In this document: piece by piece, positions 33,845 through 42,497 of the stretch | Numbering within the stretch: position 1 is the first letter of the stretch | How the letters are laid out: the number at the start of each line of letters is the position of its first letter | Assembly: GCA_946415645.1 (NCBI GenBank) | Contig: CAMKTJ010000001.1 | Location: forward strand, 1-64,000 | DNA from: an uncultured Prevotellaceae bacterium | GTDB taxonomy: Bacteria > Bacteroidota > Bacteroidia > Bacteroidales > Bacteroidaceae | Length of the DNA: 64,000 bases | Direction: 5' to 3' | The notes under the pieces: model-generated | The model's input: only the letters and a program-made list of their open reading frames with translations | Told to the model about the DNA's origin: nothing | Database searches by the model: none | Program-made: the position numbers and the translations under genes

Positions 33845-34837
33845 ATGGTTGATAAAAAGTGGAAAGAACTGGGATATATAGATGAACCCATCCCAGAGGG
33901 AGTAGATATTAAGGCCGAGATTAAGCGTATGTGTAAAGAGAAGAATGCCGTTATTATGGCACACTATTACACAGACGGGGCCATTCAGGATATAGCAGAT
34001 TTTATTGGCGACAGTCTTGCCCTTGCCCAGAAAGCAGCCAAGACGGATGCCGACATCATAGTAATGTGTGGTGTTCACTTCATGGGTGAGACCAACAAGA
34101 TTCTTTGCCCCAATAAGGTGGTGTTGGTTCCTGATCTGAATGCTACCTGTTCACTGGCTGAGAGTTGTCCTGCAGATGAGTTCTCTGCCTTTGTAAAGGC
34201 TCATCCAGGTCATACGGTTATAAGCTATGTAAATACCACAGCTGCCACAAAGGCTGTTACGGATGTTGTTGTAACCAGCAGCAATGCCAAGCAGATTGTA
34301 GAGAGTTTCCCAAAGGATGAGAAGATAATATTCGGTCCTGATGAGAACCTGGGAAATTTCATCAACAGTATTACTGGCCGTAATATGGTATTGTGGAATG
34401 GATGCTGCCATGTTCATGCTAAGTTCTCCTTGGAGAAGATACTGAAGCTGAAGGCTGAACATCCCAAGGCTAAGGTACTGGTGCATCCTGAATGTAAGGG
34501 TGCTGTGGTGAAGGTAGCTGATAAGGTAGGCAGTACAGCAGCCTTGCTGAAGTTCAGTATCAGCGATGAGGCAACAGAGTTTATTGTAGCAACAGAGAGT
34601 GGTATCCTGCATGAGATGCAGAAGGCCTGCCCACAGAAGACCTTCATTCCTGCTCCGCCAGACGACAGTACCTGTGCCTGCAACGAGTGCAATTACATGA
34701 AGCTTATCACCATGCAGAAACTCTACAACTGCCTGAAATACGAATGGCCAACAGTAGAGGTGGATAAGGATGTAGCAACCAAAGCTGTTAAGTCCATCAA
34801 CAAAATGCTAAAGATTTCAGAGAAGTTAGGATTGTAG
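33845..34837 (+). CDS. nadA: quinolinate synthase
   Basis: Iron-sulfur enzyme of de novo NAD synthesis that condenses iminoaspartate with dihydroxyacetone phosphate to quinolinate. 330 residues. Family motifs include 'AVIMAHYYTDGAIQDIADFIGDSLALA', the cluster cysteine in 'IIVMCGVHFMGETNKIL', 'CSLAESCPAD', 'VVTSSNAKQIV', 'WNGCCHVHAKF', 'VLVHPECKGAVV' and the C-terminal 'CACNECNYMK'. nadB and nadC are not in the window. It is the first gene to the right of the candidate origin and is G-rich on its coding strand. Confidence 0.97.
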   Translation: MVDKKWKELGYIDEPIPEGVDIKAEIKRMCKEKNAVIMAHYYTDGAIQDIADFIGDSLALAQKAAKTDADIIVMCGVHFMGETNKILCPNKVVLVPDLNATCSLAESCPADEFSAFVKAHPGHTVISYVNTTAATKAVTDVVVTSSNAKQIVESFPKDEKIIFGPDENLGNFINSITGRNMVLWNGCCHVHAKFSLEKILKLKAEHPKAKVLVHPECKGAVVKVADKVGSTAALLKFSISDEATEFIVATESGILHEMQKACPQKTFIPAPPDDSTCACNECNYMKLITMQKLYNCLKYEWPTVEVDKDVATKAVKSINKMLKISEKLGL

Positions 34838-34852
34838 ATAAAATTTAATAAA

Positions 34853-34880
34853 CTCCCCTAAAGGGGGAGCTGGAGGGGGC
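34853..34880. repeat. family A palindrome between nadA and the antiporter gene
   Basis: CTCCCCTAAAGGGGGAG-CTGGAGGGGGC. It fills most of the 47-base gap and ends four bases before the next ATG, where it may affect translation start. Confidence 0.8.
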
Positions 34881-34884
34881 TTTT

Positions 34885-37137
34885 ATGGAAGAACTTCCAC
34901 ACCTTATAATAGACCTTGCCTACATACTGATAGTAGCTGGTGCCGTAACAATCATCTTCAAGAAGTTACGTCAGCCGCTGGTATTGGGTTATATTGTAGC
35001 AGGTTTTCTGGCTGGCCCTCATATGCCTTATACACCGTCCATAATGGACAGTACAAGCATAGACGACTGGAGTCAGATAGGTGTGATATTCCTGATGTTC
35101 ACTTTGGGACTGGAGTTCTCCTTCAGGCGTATCGTAAAGATGGGCTTGCGACCTATCATATCTGCCTTGCTTGTCATGGCCTGTATGATAAGTGTGGGTA
35201 GTGAGGTAGGATGGCTCTTTGGTTGGAGTGATATGGACCGACTCTTCCTGGGAGGTATGCTGGCCATGAGTTCTACTACCATCATCTATAAGGCTTTTGA
35301 TGATTTAGGACTGCGCATGCAACCCTTTGCCTCTAATGTGCTGTCGGTACTGATACTGGAGGATATACTGGGTATTTTGCTGATGGTAGTGCTTAGTGCC
35401 TTGGCTGTCAGTCGTAAGTTAGAGGGTGTGGAACTTGTCAACAGTCTGCTGACACTGGGTTTCTTCCTGCTGCTATGGTTCCTGGTAGGAGTATTCCTGA
35501 TACCTCTTTTATTACGCAGGTTCAGAAAGTACATCAATACCGAGACCTTGCTGATAGTAAGTGTAGGTTTATGTTTTATGATGGCTGTTATAGCTACGGA
35601 TGTAGGTTACAGCCCTGCCTTCGGAGCCTTCATGATGGGAAGTATAATGGCTGAGACAACGGATTCGGAACGTATTATAAGTTCCATCAGTTCGCTGAAG
35701 GATTTCTTCGGAGCCATTTTCTTCGTTAGTGTGGGCATGTTGGTAGATCCTAATATCCTGATGGAATACTGGCTGCCCATCATAGCTATTACATTTGCCG
35801 TTATACTGGGTCAGATGATATTCGGAAGTTTAAGCTTCCTGGTGGCAGGTAACAATCTGAAGGATTCCGTCAAGTGTGGTTTTTCGCTTGTTCAGATAGG
35901 CGAGTTTGCCTTCATCATTGCTGCTTTGGGTGAATCTTTGGGTGTAACCAGCAAGTTTATCTATCCTGTGGTGGTAGCTGTAAGTATCATCACAACTTTC
36001 TTTACACCTTATATTATTAAGCTGTCCGACCCCTTCTTCAAAAGGTTAGAGAAAATTATTCCCCAGAACATTTCCAATAGGAAGTTTGCCTATTTGAAGC
36101 GTAAGCACTCTGTCATCCAAAAGAAGTACAATATCCGCAATGCTTGGAAGTATCTGATGAAGTCTATTCTCATTCAGACGGTTTCCTATCTTACACTTTG
36201 TTCGGCCATTGTAGGAGCTAGTTTCTCCAGTCTTCTGCCTCTTTCTCGTCAGCTATGCGGACATTGGTATGGCAATATTGTTTGTGGCGTTATAACCATA
36301 CTGTTGGTGGCACCTTGCATCAGGCCTGTTGTGGTACGCAAGAATAATTCCATAGAGGCTAAATACATCCGCAAGTTCAACAAGTTTCATCGTCTGATGC
36401 TCAGACTGGTAATAGCCTTAAAGTTCTATTTAGGCTGTTCGGTTATCTATTACATACTGGACTTCCTTTCTCCGCTCTGGTGGTTCTGGCATATTGTCAT
36501 AAGCATTATACTGATGACGGGTATCATCTACAACAGACGTATCAAGCTAATGAGCATCCGCATAGAACGTACCTTCCGCAATAACCTGCAGAGTAAGGAA
36601 GAAAACAAGCGTTTACCTTCCTATATGCGCAAACTGAAGGGTAGGGACTTACAGATTTCCAGCTTTACCATTCCCCAGAATACCAAATGGGGTGGTAAGA
36701 CACTATCGCAATTGAACTTTGGACGCACAGAACACATTCATATTGCTGCCATTACGCGAGGCAACCAGCGTATCAACATCCCTGGCGGTAACAACAGAAT
36801 TTATCCGGGCGACATCATAGAGATTGTATCGGACGAGGACGGTACACGTTCCTTCCAGATGAAGATGGCTCAGTCAGTCATCCTGGTTGACGAGAGTAAT
36901 TTGGCAAAGAACAAGCTCTCCATCATCAAGATAGATATTTCCAACATGAGCCCTCTTTGTGGCAAGACGCTTATAGAAATTGATTTCCGTAGTCGTTACA
37001 ACTGTATGGTTGTGGGCATAGAGGATGATATGGGCAACCTACAAGTTACAGAGGCCCAGCGCAAGTTCCAGGCAGGCGAACGCATCTGGGTAGTAGGCGA
37101 GGAAGCCGACCTGGCAATGCTAAAGATGGGGATTTAA
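34885..37137 (+). CDS. CPA2-family cation:proton antiporter with two RCK-C domains
   Basis: Inner-membrane KefB/YjbQ-type exchanger. 750 residues. The N-terminal Na/H exchanger domain (about 1-390) has some 12 hydrophobic segments, with 'LVLGYIVAGFLAGPHMPYT', 'FTLGLEFSFRR', 'MSSTTIIYKAFDDLGL' and 'LVQIGEFAFIIAALGE'. A second membrane region (about 420-545, four helices) is unusual. The C-terminus has two RCK-C-like domains ('GGKTLSQLNFGRTEHIHIAAI', 'CGKTLIEIDFRSRYNCMVVGI') and no TrkA-N nucleotide-binding domain. Ion specificity (K+ or Na+) is not visible. It converges on and overlaps the aldo/keto reductase gene by four bases. Confidence 0.9.
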   Translation: MEELPHLIIDLAYILIVAGAVTIIFKKLRQPLVLGYIVAGFLAGPHMPYTPSIMDSTSIDDWSQIGVIFLMFTLGLEFSFRRIVKMGLRPIISALLVMACMISVGSEVGWLFGWSDMDRLFLGGMLAMSSTTIIYKAFDDLGLRMQPFASNVLSVLILEDILGILLMVVLSALAVSRKLEGVELVNSLLTLGFFLLLWFLVGVFLIPLLLRRFRKYINTETLLIVSVGLCFMMAVIATDVGYSPAFGAFMMGSIMAETTDSERIISSISSLKDFFGAIFFVSVGMLVDPNILMEYWLPIIAITFAVILGQMIFGSLSFLVAGNNLKDSVKCGFSLVQIGEFAFIIAALGESLGVTSKFIYPVVVAVSIITTFFTPYIIKLSDPFFKRLEKIIPQNISNRKFAYLKRKHSVIQKKYNIRNAWKYLMKSILIQTVSYLTLCSAIVGASFSSLLPLSRQLCGHWYGNIVCGVITILLVAPCIRPVVVRKNNSIEAKYIRKFNKFHRLMLRLVIALKFYLGCSVIYYILDFLSPLWWFWHIVISIILMTGIIYNRRIKLMSIRIERTFRNNLQSKEENKRLPSYMRKLKGRDLQISSFTIPQNTKWGGKTLSQLNFGRTEHIHIAAITRGNQRINIPGGNNRIYPGDIIEIVSDEDGTRSFQMKMAQSVILVDESNLAKNKLSIIKIDISNMSPLCGKTLIEIDFRSRYNCMVVGIEDDMGNLQVTEAQRKFQAGERIWVVGEEADLAMLKMGI

Positions 37138-38522
37138 AGTTTGTTCTGTTTCAGCTTCTCTACAAAATCATCTACATTAGCTAACAGCCTTGGGATATCT
37201 AATTGCTGAGGGCAATGAGGAACGCAGACACGGCATTGGATACAATGATTGGCCTGACGCAACTTAGGAACACTTCTGTCATACCCAACCAGGAAGGCTC
37301 TGCGTGCCTCTTGATAGTTCTTAGCCTGCTGACTCTCTGGCACATTTCCCTTGTTAACGCACTTGTTGTAATGCACAAAGATGGCAGGGATATCCAGGCC
37401 ATAGGGACAAGGCATACAGTACTTACAGTCGTTACAATCTATGGTAGGATAGCTGTTGATAAGTGTGGCTGTCTCACCCTCTAACCACTCCTGTTCTTCC
37501 TGCGAGAGTGGCTTTAGAGGCGAATAAGTACGTATATTATCCTCCAGGTGTTCCATATAGGTCATACCACTCAGAACAGTCAGGATATTGGGTTTACTGC
37601 CAATATAGCGGAAGGCCCAACTGGCAACACTACTCTCAGGATCACGTTGTTTCAGATGTGCTACTACATGGTCGGGCACTTTGCTTAGGCGTCCACCTAG
37701 AAGAGGTTCCATGATAACGGCAGGAATCTCCAGTTCCTCTAACCTATTGTAAAGATATTCGCCAGAACGACCCTTATCCTTATCGTTGTGCCAGTCGCAA
37801 TAGTTGGCTTGAATCTGCACAAAGTCCCATTCATATTCATCATGATGATCCAGCATCCAGTCATAGACGGCTACATCGCCATGGAAGGAGAATCCCAGAT
37901 TGCGGATACGTCCTGCCTCTCTTTGCTCCATCAGCCAATCTAGCAGGCCGTTATCCAAATAACGCTGGTGCAGGTTCTGCATTCCTCCACCTCCGATAGA
38001 GTGCAATAGCAGGTAATCCACATAGTCTGTTTTCAGGTACTTCAGACTATTCTCGAACATCTCCTTACCAGCCTCAAAGCTATACTGACTGGGACTGAAG
38101 TTAGACAGCTTTGTAGCCAGGAAGTATTGGTCTCTGCGATAGCCGCTCTTCTCCAGGGCTATACCCAGGGATTCCTCACTTTTACCCCTACAATAGGCTG
38201 GTGATGTGTCGAAGTAGTTAACACCATGATCCAGGGCATATTTACAGAGACGGTTGCATTGCTCCTGATCTATCACATCCTCGTTCTCCACCTTCTTGGT
38301 CGGCAGACGCATCCATCCGTAACCCAAGATACTTACTTTCTCGTTAGTCTTAGGATTCACCCTGTAGGTCATCTTATCTGTAGGAACCTTACCGGTATGG
38401 TGACCCATATAATCTATCTTTCCGTTACCCTCAGTACCACCGGCACCACAACTTGCCAAAGCTGTAGTAGCTGCCACAGTACCTGTAACCTTCAGAAAAT
38501 CTCGTCTATTATATTGTTTCAT
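37134..38522 (-). CDS. exported aldo/keto reductase with ferredoxin-like C-terminus
   Basis: 462 residues. The N-terminus 'NRRDFLKVTGTVAATTALASCG' is a twin-arginine signal with a possible lipobox. An aldo/keto reductase barrel (about 60-340) follows: 'GYGWMRLPTK', 'VNYFDTSPAYCRGKSEESLGIAL', 'DYLLLHSIGGGG'. The C-terminal part carries two cysteine clusters, 'DCNDCKYCMPCPYGLDI' and 'HCIQCRVCVPHCPQQLDI', for [4Fe-4S] binding. It lies 33 bases after the iron-sulfur membrane protein gene on the same strand; together they look like an extracytoplasmic electron-transfer unit. Substrate unknown. Confidence 0.9.
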   Translation of the reverse strand: MKQYNRRDFLKVTGTVAATTALASCGAGGTEGNGKIDYMGHHTGKVPTDKMTYRVNPKTNEKVSILGYGWMRLPTKKVENEDVIDQEQCNRLCKYALDHGVNYFDTSPAYCRGKSEESLGIALEKSGYRRDQYFLATKLSNFSPSQYSFEAGKEMFENSLKYLKTDYVDYLLLHSIGGGGMQNLHQRYLDNGLLDWLMEQREAGRIRNLGFSFHGDVAVYDWMLDHHDEYEWDFVQIQANYCDWHNDKDKGRSGEYLYNRLEELEIPAVIMEPLLGGRLSKVPDHVVAHLKQRDPESSVASWAFRYIGSKPNILTVLSGMTYMEHLEDNIRTYSPLKPLSQEEQEWLEGETATLINSYPTIDCNDCKYCMPCPYGLDIPAIFVHYNKCVNKGNVPESQQAKNYQEARRAFLVGYDRSVPKLRQANHCIQCRVCVPHCPQQLDIPRLLANVDDFVEKLKQNKL

Positions 38523-38555
38523 AACTACTCTAAACTCTAAACACTAAACTCTCAA

Positions 38556-40100
38556 CTAAATCTCCCTATGCACCTCATGCCCCTCTACGTAGATAGCGCT
38601 GAAGGGACGTGATGGACAAAGATTCTCGCAGGCACCACAACCAATACACTTCTCCTCGTTTACTACAGGGATGAGTAATACCCGTTCGCGAGGAATTTCC
38701 TGATTGTCGGCATCCAACCAACGACCTCCGTCTTGGTGAACGCCTGACTGCAAAGGAACCATCTGAATAGCCTGAGCAGGACAATGACGGGCACAGTTGC
38801 CACAAGGGATGCCATCGGTGGCTGGCAAACAGTTATCCTTTATCCAAACGGCATGTCCCACCTGTATGGCTGTCTTCTGCTCCTTGGTAATGGGCTTGAT
38901 GGCGCCAGTAGGACAGACATTACTACAACGGGTACATTCTGGTCGACAGTAGCCACGTTCATAGCTCACCTCTGGCTGCATAAAGCGATCCAGGCTGTTG
39001 CTGGGGCGCAAGACATCATTGGGACAGCTGTTGATACACAACTGACAAGAGGTACAATGTTCTGCCAAATTCCTGGCTGATATAGAGCCTGGAGGGGTTA
39101 TAAGTTTCTCTCGTTCAGGCTTCTTCTTATCTTCAATCTCAGCCAAACCACCATCCGTGGTCTTCTCCTGAGCCTTCAGTAGGGAAGTACCAGCCAACAA
39201 TGCCATACCTGTTAGAACGGCACGACGTCCTTCATCAGGGGAACATTGAGAATTGTCTTTTTCTTGGCTATCTTGAATTTTGAATTTTGAATTTTGAATT
39301 TTGAATTGAATAGCTTTCTGACTACACTTCTCTATGCAGTCTCCACAAACTACACAACGACTGTAATCTATCTCGTGCGTCTTGGCATTGATACAAGAGG
39401 CCTTACAGTTGCGTTCGCACTTACGACAACCATTGCAGGCGTTGGTGTCTATGGCAATCTTCAGACGTGAATACTTAGCCAGTATTCCTAGGAAGGTTCC
39501 CACAGGACAGATAGTGTTGCACCAGGTTCGTCCACCCCTCCAAGCCAGAATGCCAATGATAATCCATGCAGCAAGGGCAGCTATGAGGGCAGGAATACTC
39601 TTCAGCCACACATCCACCTCGTAGAAGGCATAGCTGCCATAGTGTTCAGCAATCATGGCTAAACCATTATTGGCCAGTTTATAGAGTGGGGAGAAGATGG
39701 TTCCCACAATCTTGCCATAGGTGCTGTAGGGAGCTATAAGACCTACTATCCAAGCCAGATTGGTGGTCAGCAGAAAACCTGTCAGAGCTAAGATAGATGC
39801 CCTAAGGATGCCTTTCTCCTCAGAGTAACTGTACTTGTTTCTTTTCTTACGGAACCATGCTATTACATCCTGCATCACACCTAAGGGGCAGATGATGGAG
39901 CAATAGATACGGCCGAATAGCAATGTCAGGGCCACAATAAAGAGCAAGGCTCCTATGTTCATGGCTATCAAGGCAGGTAGGAACTGAATCTTAGCCATCC
40001 ATCCTAGGTACATATGAGCCGTACCAGTAAAGTCTACCAGCAGCCATGTAATCAGAATCCAGAAGATGAGGGCAAGAGTGATTCGGACTTTTCTAAGCAT
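38556..40100 (-). CDS. NapH/Fer4_5-type membrane iron-sulfur protein
   Basis: 514 residues. The N-terminal half has about five membrane helices and two CxxxCP motifs ('FGRIYCSIICPLGVMQD', 'GGRTWCNTICPVGTFLG') of the NapH/Fer4_5 family, which pass electrons from quinol. A ferredoxin pair follows ('CNGCRKCERNCKASC', 'CVVCGDCIEKCSQKAI'). After a linker come further clusters ('CTSCQLCINSCPNDVL', 'CTRCSNVCPTGAI', 'CGNCARHCPAQAI', 'CIGCGACENLCPSRP'). The linker 'QFKIQNSKFKIQDSQ' is encoded by TTGAATTT repeats, and a twin-arginine-like 'GRRAVLTGMALLAG' follows it, as if two proteins had been fused. Partner of the reductase downstream. Confidence 0.88.
   Translation of the reverse strand: MLRKVRITLALIFWILITWLLVDFTGTAHMYLGWMAKIQFLPALIAMNIGALLFIVALTLLFGRIYCSIICPLGVMQDVIAWFRKKRNKYSYSEEKGILRASILALTGFLLTTNLAWIVGLIAPYSTYGKIVGTIFSPLYKLANNGLAMIAEHYGSYAFYEVDVWLKSIPALIAALAAWIIIGILAWRGGRTWCNTICPVGTFLGILAKYSRLKIAIDTNACNGCRKCERNCKASCINAKTHEIDYSRCVVCGDCIEKCSQKAIQFKIQNSKFKIQDSQEKDNSQCSPDEGRRAVLTGMALLAGTSLLKAQEKTTDGGLAEIEDKKKPEREKLITPPGSISARNLAEHCTSCQLCINSCPNDVLRPSNSLDRFMQPEVSYERGYCRPECTRCSNVCPTGAIKPITKEQKTAIQVGHAVWIKDNCLPATDGIPCGNCARHCPAQAIQMVPLQSGVHQDGGRWLDADNQEIPRERVLLIPVVNEEKCIGCGACENLCPSRPFSAIYVEGHEVHREI
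39273..39309. repeat. TTGAATTT repeat inside the iron-sulfur protein gene
   Basis: Four to five tandem TTGAATTT units, translated on the minus strand as FKIQNSKFKIQ. Same type at about 48523-48555 inside the GH51 gene. Confidence 0.8.
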
Positions 40101-40268
40101 AAAGTATGAAATTGGTTAATATTGAGTTAAAAATGGGTCTCAGACTTTAATTATGCACTATGAACTATTATGGGGGGCAAAGCTATGGATTATTTTTGAT
40201 TATCAAGGATAATCATCCTACTTTTTTTAAGAAAGGACCCTAAAAATGAATGATATTCTGCCAATAAA

Positions 40269-40322
40269 CAATAAATCCACGAATGGCGATGTGCCTCTCG
40301 CGGATTCATTCCTTTATTATTA
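40269..40322 (-). terminator. hairpin terminator, copy related to the one at 42498
   Basis: CAATAAATCCACGA...TCTCGCGGATTCATTCCTTTATTATTA. The AATAAATCC/GGATT(C/T)ATT arms pair. It lies after the gene at 40344-41129 (minus strand) and is about 85 per cent alike by eye to 42498-42554 after the second blaR1. The rest of the 243-base gap up to 40101 holds nothing recognised. Confidence 0.7.
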
Positions 40323-40343
40323 TAAACCAAATGTATTTATCTG

Positions 40344-41129
40344 CTACTTTGTTTTCAAGTTATCAGGAATCTGAACAGGAGTGGTAATGAGGTTTATTTC
40401 ATCATGGCTAGAGAAGTCAATCTCTACTTTCTTCAGATTAGAACGTGATTTGTTTGTCAAGCTGTGAATATCAACCACTTTACCATCCAGTTTAACTGTA
40501 GCGGTTTTGGGGTCAAAGAATTGATGAGACTTAATAGGTTGCTTTACAATATAGGATTCCTTTTTATCACCGTTTTGACTCTCTACCCATGTTCCAACAG
40601 GAATATTAACAACGAATACCTTTCCATTATTTGATATAAGAATCAAAGCTTCTTTAGAGTTCTCTGTGGTATCACCTTCAAAAGGAATTTGAACAGATTC
40701 AGTAATCAGGTTTATTTCCCTTTCGTGTGCGTTCTGTTCCATCTTCTTCAGTTCGGAAGCAGGTATATCGGCTAACTCGTGAGGATCTACCACCTTACCA
40801 TTCAGTTTTAATGTAACACCTCCGGGACCCCAGTATGGACTCTTGGTTGACTTCTCCTGAATAAAAGATTTGTTAACATCGTAAGTTTTTCCTTTATCAG
40901 TTACTCCTGTATATTTTGCCTCTCTCCATATACCCTTGGGGATGGTTATAGCAAATCTATTAGGATTATCCTCTTTAAATGTGATTAGCTTCTCGCTACT
41001 ATTCTGCGTTTCCTGCAGATTTTCTTCTTCTTTAGGTTTGGCAAAGGCAACAACGGCTAATGCCATCAGAGCGGGAAGGACGATGGCTTTGGTCATCATC
41101 CAACGGTTGGATCTGTTCTTGTGCATCAT
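40344..41129 (-). CDS. periplasmic protein with BlaR1-derived N-terminus and two copies of a 'LNGK' module
   Basis: 261 residues. The first 33 ('HKNRSNRWMMTKAIVLPALM...AFAKPK') are nearly identical, also in DNA, to an internal helix of the BlaR1-like protein at 42644-44428, which now acts as signal or anchor. The rest has two similar modules: 'VTLKLNGKVVDPHELADI' ... 'REINLITESVQIP' and 'ATVKLDGKVVDIHSLTNK' ... 'DEINLITTPVQIP'. The anti-sigma-like protein just upstream carries a third copy. It follows that gene by 59 bases. Either a truncated duplicate kept as a new protein or a decaying pseudogene; the open frame of 228 residues past the junction favours the former. Confidence 0.7.
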   Translation of the reverse strand: MMHKNRSNRWMMTKAIVLPALMALAVVAFAKPKEEENLQETQNSSEKLITFKEDNPNRFAITIPKGIWREAKYTGVTDKGKTYDVNKSFIQEKSTKSPYWGPGGVTLKLNGKVVDPHELADIPASELKKMEQNAHEREINLITESVQIPFEGDTTENSKEALILISNNGKVFVVNIPVGTWVESQNGDKKESYIVKQPIKSHQFFDPKTATVKLDGKVVDIHSLTNKSRSNLKKVEIDFSSHDEINLITTPVQIPDNLKTK

Positions 41130-41180
41130 TTTGATTTGTTTTTTTAGAGTTGATATTTTATTGCATCGATGCCTTTTTGT
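41130..41180 (-). pseudogene. remnant of M56 domain upstream of the truncated copy
   Basis: Read on the minus strand the sequence GGCATCGATGCAATAAAATA then TCAACT matches 'GIDAKTYQL' codons of the second blaR1 gene, and 'CTAAAAAAACAAATCAAA' matches its 'LKKRIK', but about 67 bases between them are missing and the frame is broken. This is direct evidence that the downstream gene arose from a blaR1-like copy. Confidence 0.75.
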
Positions 41181-41188
41181 TCAGATTT

Positions 41189-41863
41189 TTACAATCCGTA
41201 ATACATGCTTTCAGGGATTTCTACAGGCGTTGTGATGATGTTTATCATTCTTCCTTGGTTAAAGTGAATCTCAATCTTCTTTACCTCTGATGCCGGTAAT
41301 TTAGGTAGCCTGTTGATATCTATATACTCTCCGTTGAGTTGTATATGGGCCTTATGGTCGCCATTGATCTGTAGGGCAGGAGAATGTACTATGGGATTGT
41401 CCTCTATGAAGGAGATATTGTCCGTCTCGACCCAAGTCTTCTTGAGCCAGGTTATGATAATCCTTTCTCCGTCTTCTGTTAGTTCAAAGATTCTCTCGTC
41501 AGCAAATTCCTGATATTCTGTATGCTGTTTCTGTAGCTTCAGCGTATAGGAATGGTAGGCAGCAAAGGAGAGTCCACCCAGGAAGACACCAGCTATAAAG
41601 ATGGCTGCAACACGCATCCAGCGAGGCAGGAGCCTTCTTTGCTTATAGTTCTTCTGCTCAAACCGTTGCCAAGCCGCTTCAACATCCTCTGGCTGATTTG
41701 TCTGCTTTTGGCGATAGCCTTGTTTGGCTGCTGCCATCAGACGGTATGCCTGGCGGGTCTCATCGTCACTATTGATGATGTCATGGATTTCCTGCTCGGT
41801 ATAGGTACTGGGGGTATCAAGCATTTCCAGTAGTCGGTTCATGTTTTCGTTTGTCTTTTCCAT
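41189..41863 (-). CDS. anti-sigma-like membrane protein with C-terminal 'LNGE' module
   Basis: 224 residues. The N-terminal cytoplasmic part (1-80) is charged and begins 'EKTNENMNRLLEMLD'; one membrane helix follows near 83-105 ('MRVAAIFIAGVFLGGLSFAAY'). The periplasmic part contains 'ERIIITWLKKTWVET' and 'AHIQLNGEYIDINRLPKLPASEVKKIEIH...INIITTPVEIP', the same module found twice in the next gene. It starts 12 bases after the ECF sigma gene, so the anti-sigma role is inferred from position and topology; it is not a clear FecR homologue. Confidence 0.75.
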   Translation of the reverse strand: MEKTNENMNRLLEMLDTPSTYTEQEIHDIINSDDETRQAYRLMAAAKQGYRQKQTNQPEDVEAAWQRFEQKNYKQRRLLPRWMRVAAIFIAGVFLGGLSFAAYHSYTLKLQKQHTEYQEFADERIFELTEDGERIIITWLKKTWVETDNISFIEDNPIVHSPALQINGDHKAHIQLNGEYIDINRLPKLPASEVKKIEIHFNQGRMINIITTPVEIPESMYYGL

Positions 41864-41875
41864 AACTTCTGCGGT

Positions 41876-42364
41876 TTAGAGTCTGAATTGTTCTTGAATG
41901 CTTTTGATGGATTGGCTAAGGTACTTATAGACGGTCTTCAGGTTCATATCCAACCTGCTGGCAATATCCTTTAGCATCAGGTCTTCCTGGAATCGTAAAC
42001 GGAAGATGGTAAGATGCGGTTCCTCCAGATGGGTCTCGGCATAGTCGCAGACGGCCTCTATGGTTGACATCCGTTGTTCTATCTGCTGCCAGTCGGATGC
42101 TGTATCCTGCGAGTACAGCTCTCGTACCTTCTCGGCCAGCGTCTTCTGCCTGATACGATTGATGCAACTGTTGCGCACTGCAGTCAGCAGGTAGGCCCTT
42201 GCCTTGTCGTCGGTAGGCAGGATGTTACCCTCCATAAGCCTTACGAATATATCTTGTACCACATCCTCGGCTTCTGAATCATCGTACAGGAGTGTTCTGG
42301 CCAGATGAATCATCTCGCTGTAGTGGTGGCTGAATAGTCCGTGTAGTCTTTTCTTGTCAATCAT
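41876..42364 (-). CDS. ECF-type RNA polymerase sigma factor
   Basis: 162 residues. Region 2 shows 'LLYDDSEAEDVVQDIFVRL' and region 4 'LTIFRLRFQEDLMLKDIASRLDMNLKTVYKYL', the usual Bacteroidales sigma-70 family layout. It heads a three-gene minus-strand operon with an anti-sigma-like protein and the BlaR1-derived periplasmic protein. No typical TAnnTTTG box is seen upstream, so the operon could be read by its own sigma factor. Not a SusCD-linked FecI, as no TonB receptor is nearby. Confidence 0.92.
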   Translation of the reverse strand: MIDKKRLHGLFSHHYSEMIHLARTLLYDDSEAEDVVQDIFVRLMEGNILPTDDKARAYLLTAVRNSCINRIRQKTLAEKVRELYSQDTASDWQQIEQRMSTIEAVCDYAETHLEEPHLTIFRLRFQEDLMLKDIASRLDMNLKTVYKYLSQSIKSIQEQFRL

Positions 42365-42497
42365 AGAATGTTCTTTTCTCGCTCCCTTTTTGGAGGGTGC
42401 TTCTATACTATATACAATCTGGAGAATGGTTTTTCTACGGAAATCCCACTTTTTTTATTCTTGCTCACTTTTTTATATTGCAGAACCATCCTGAATA

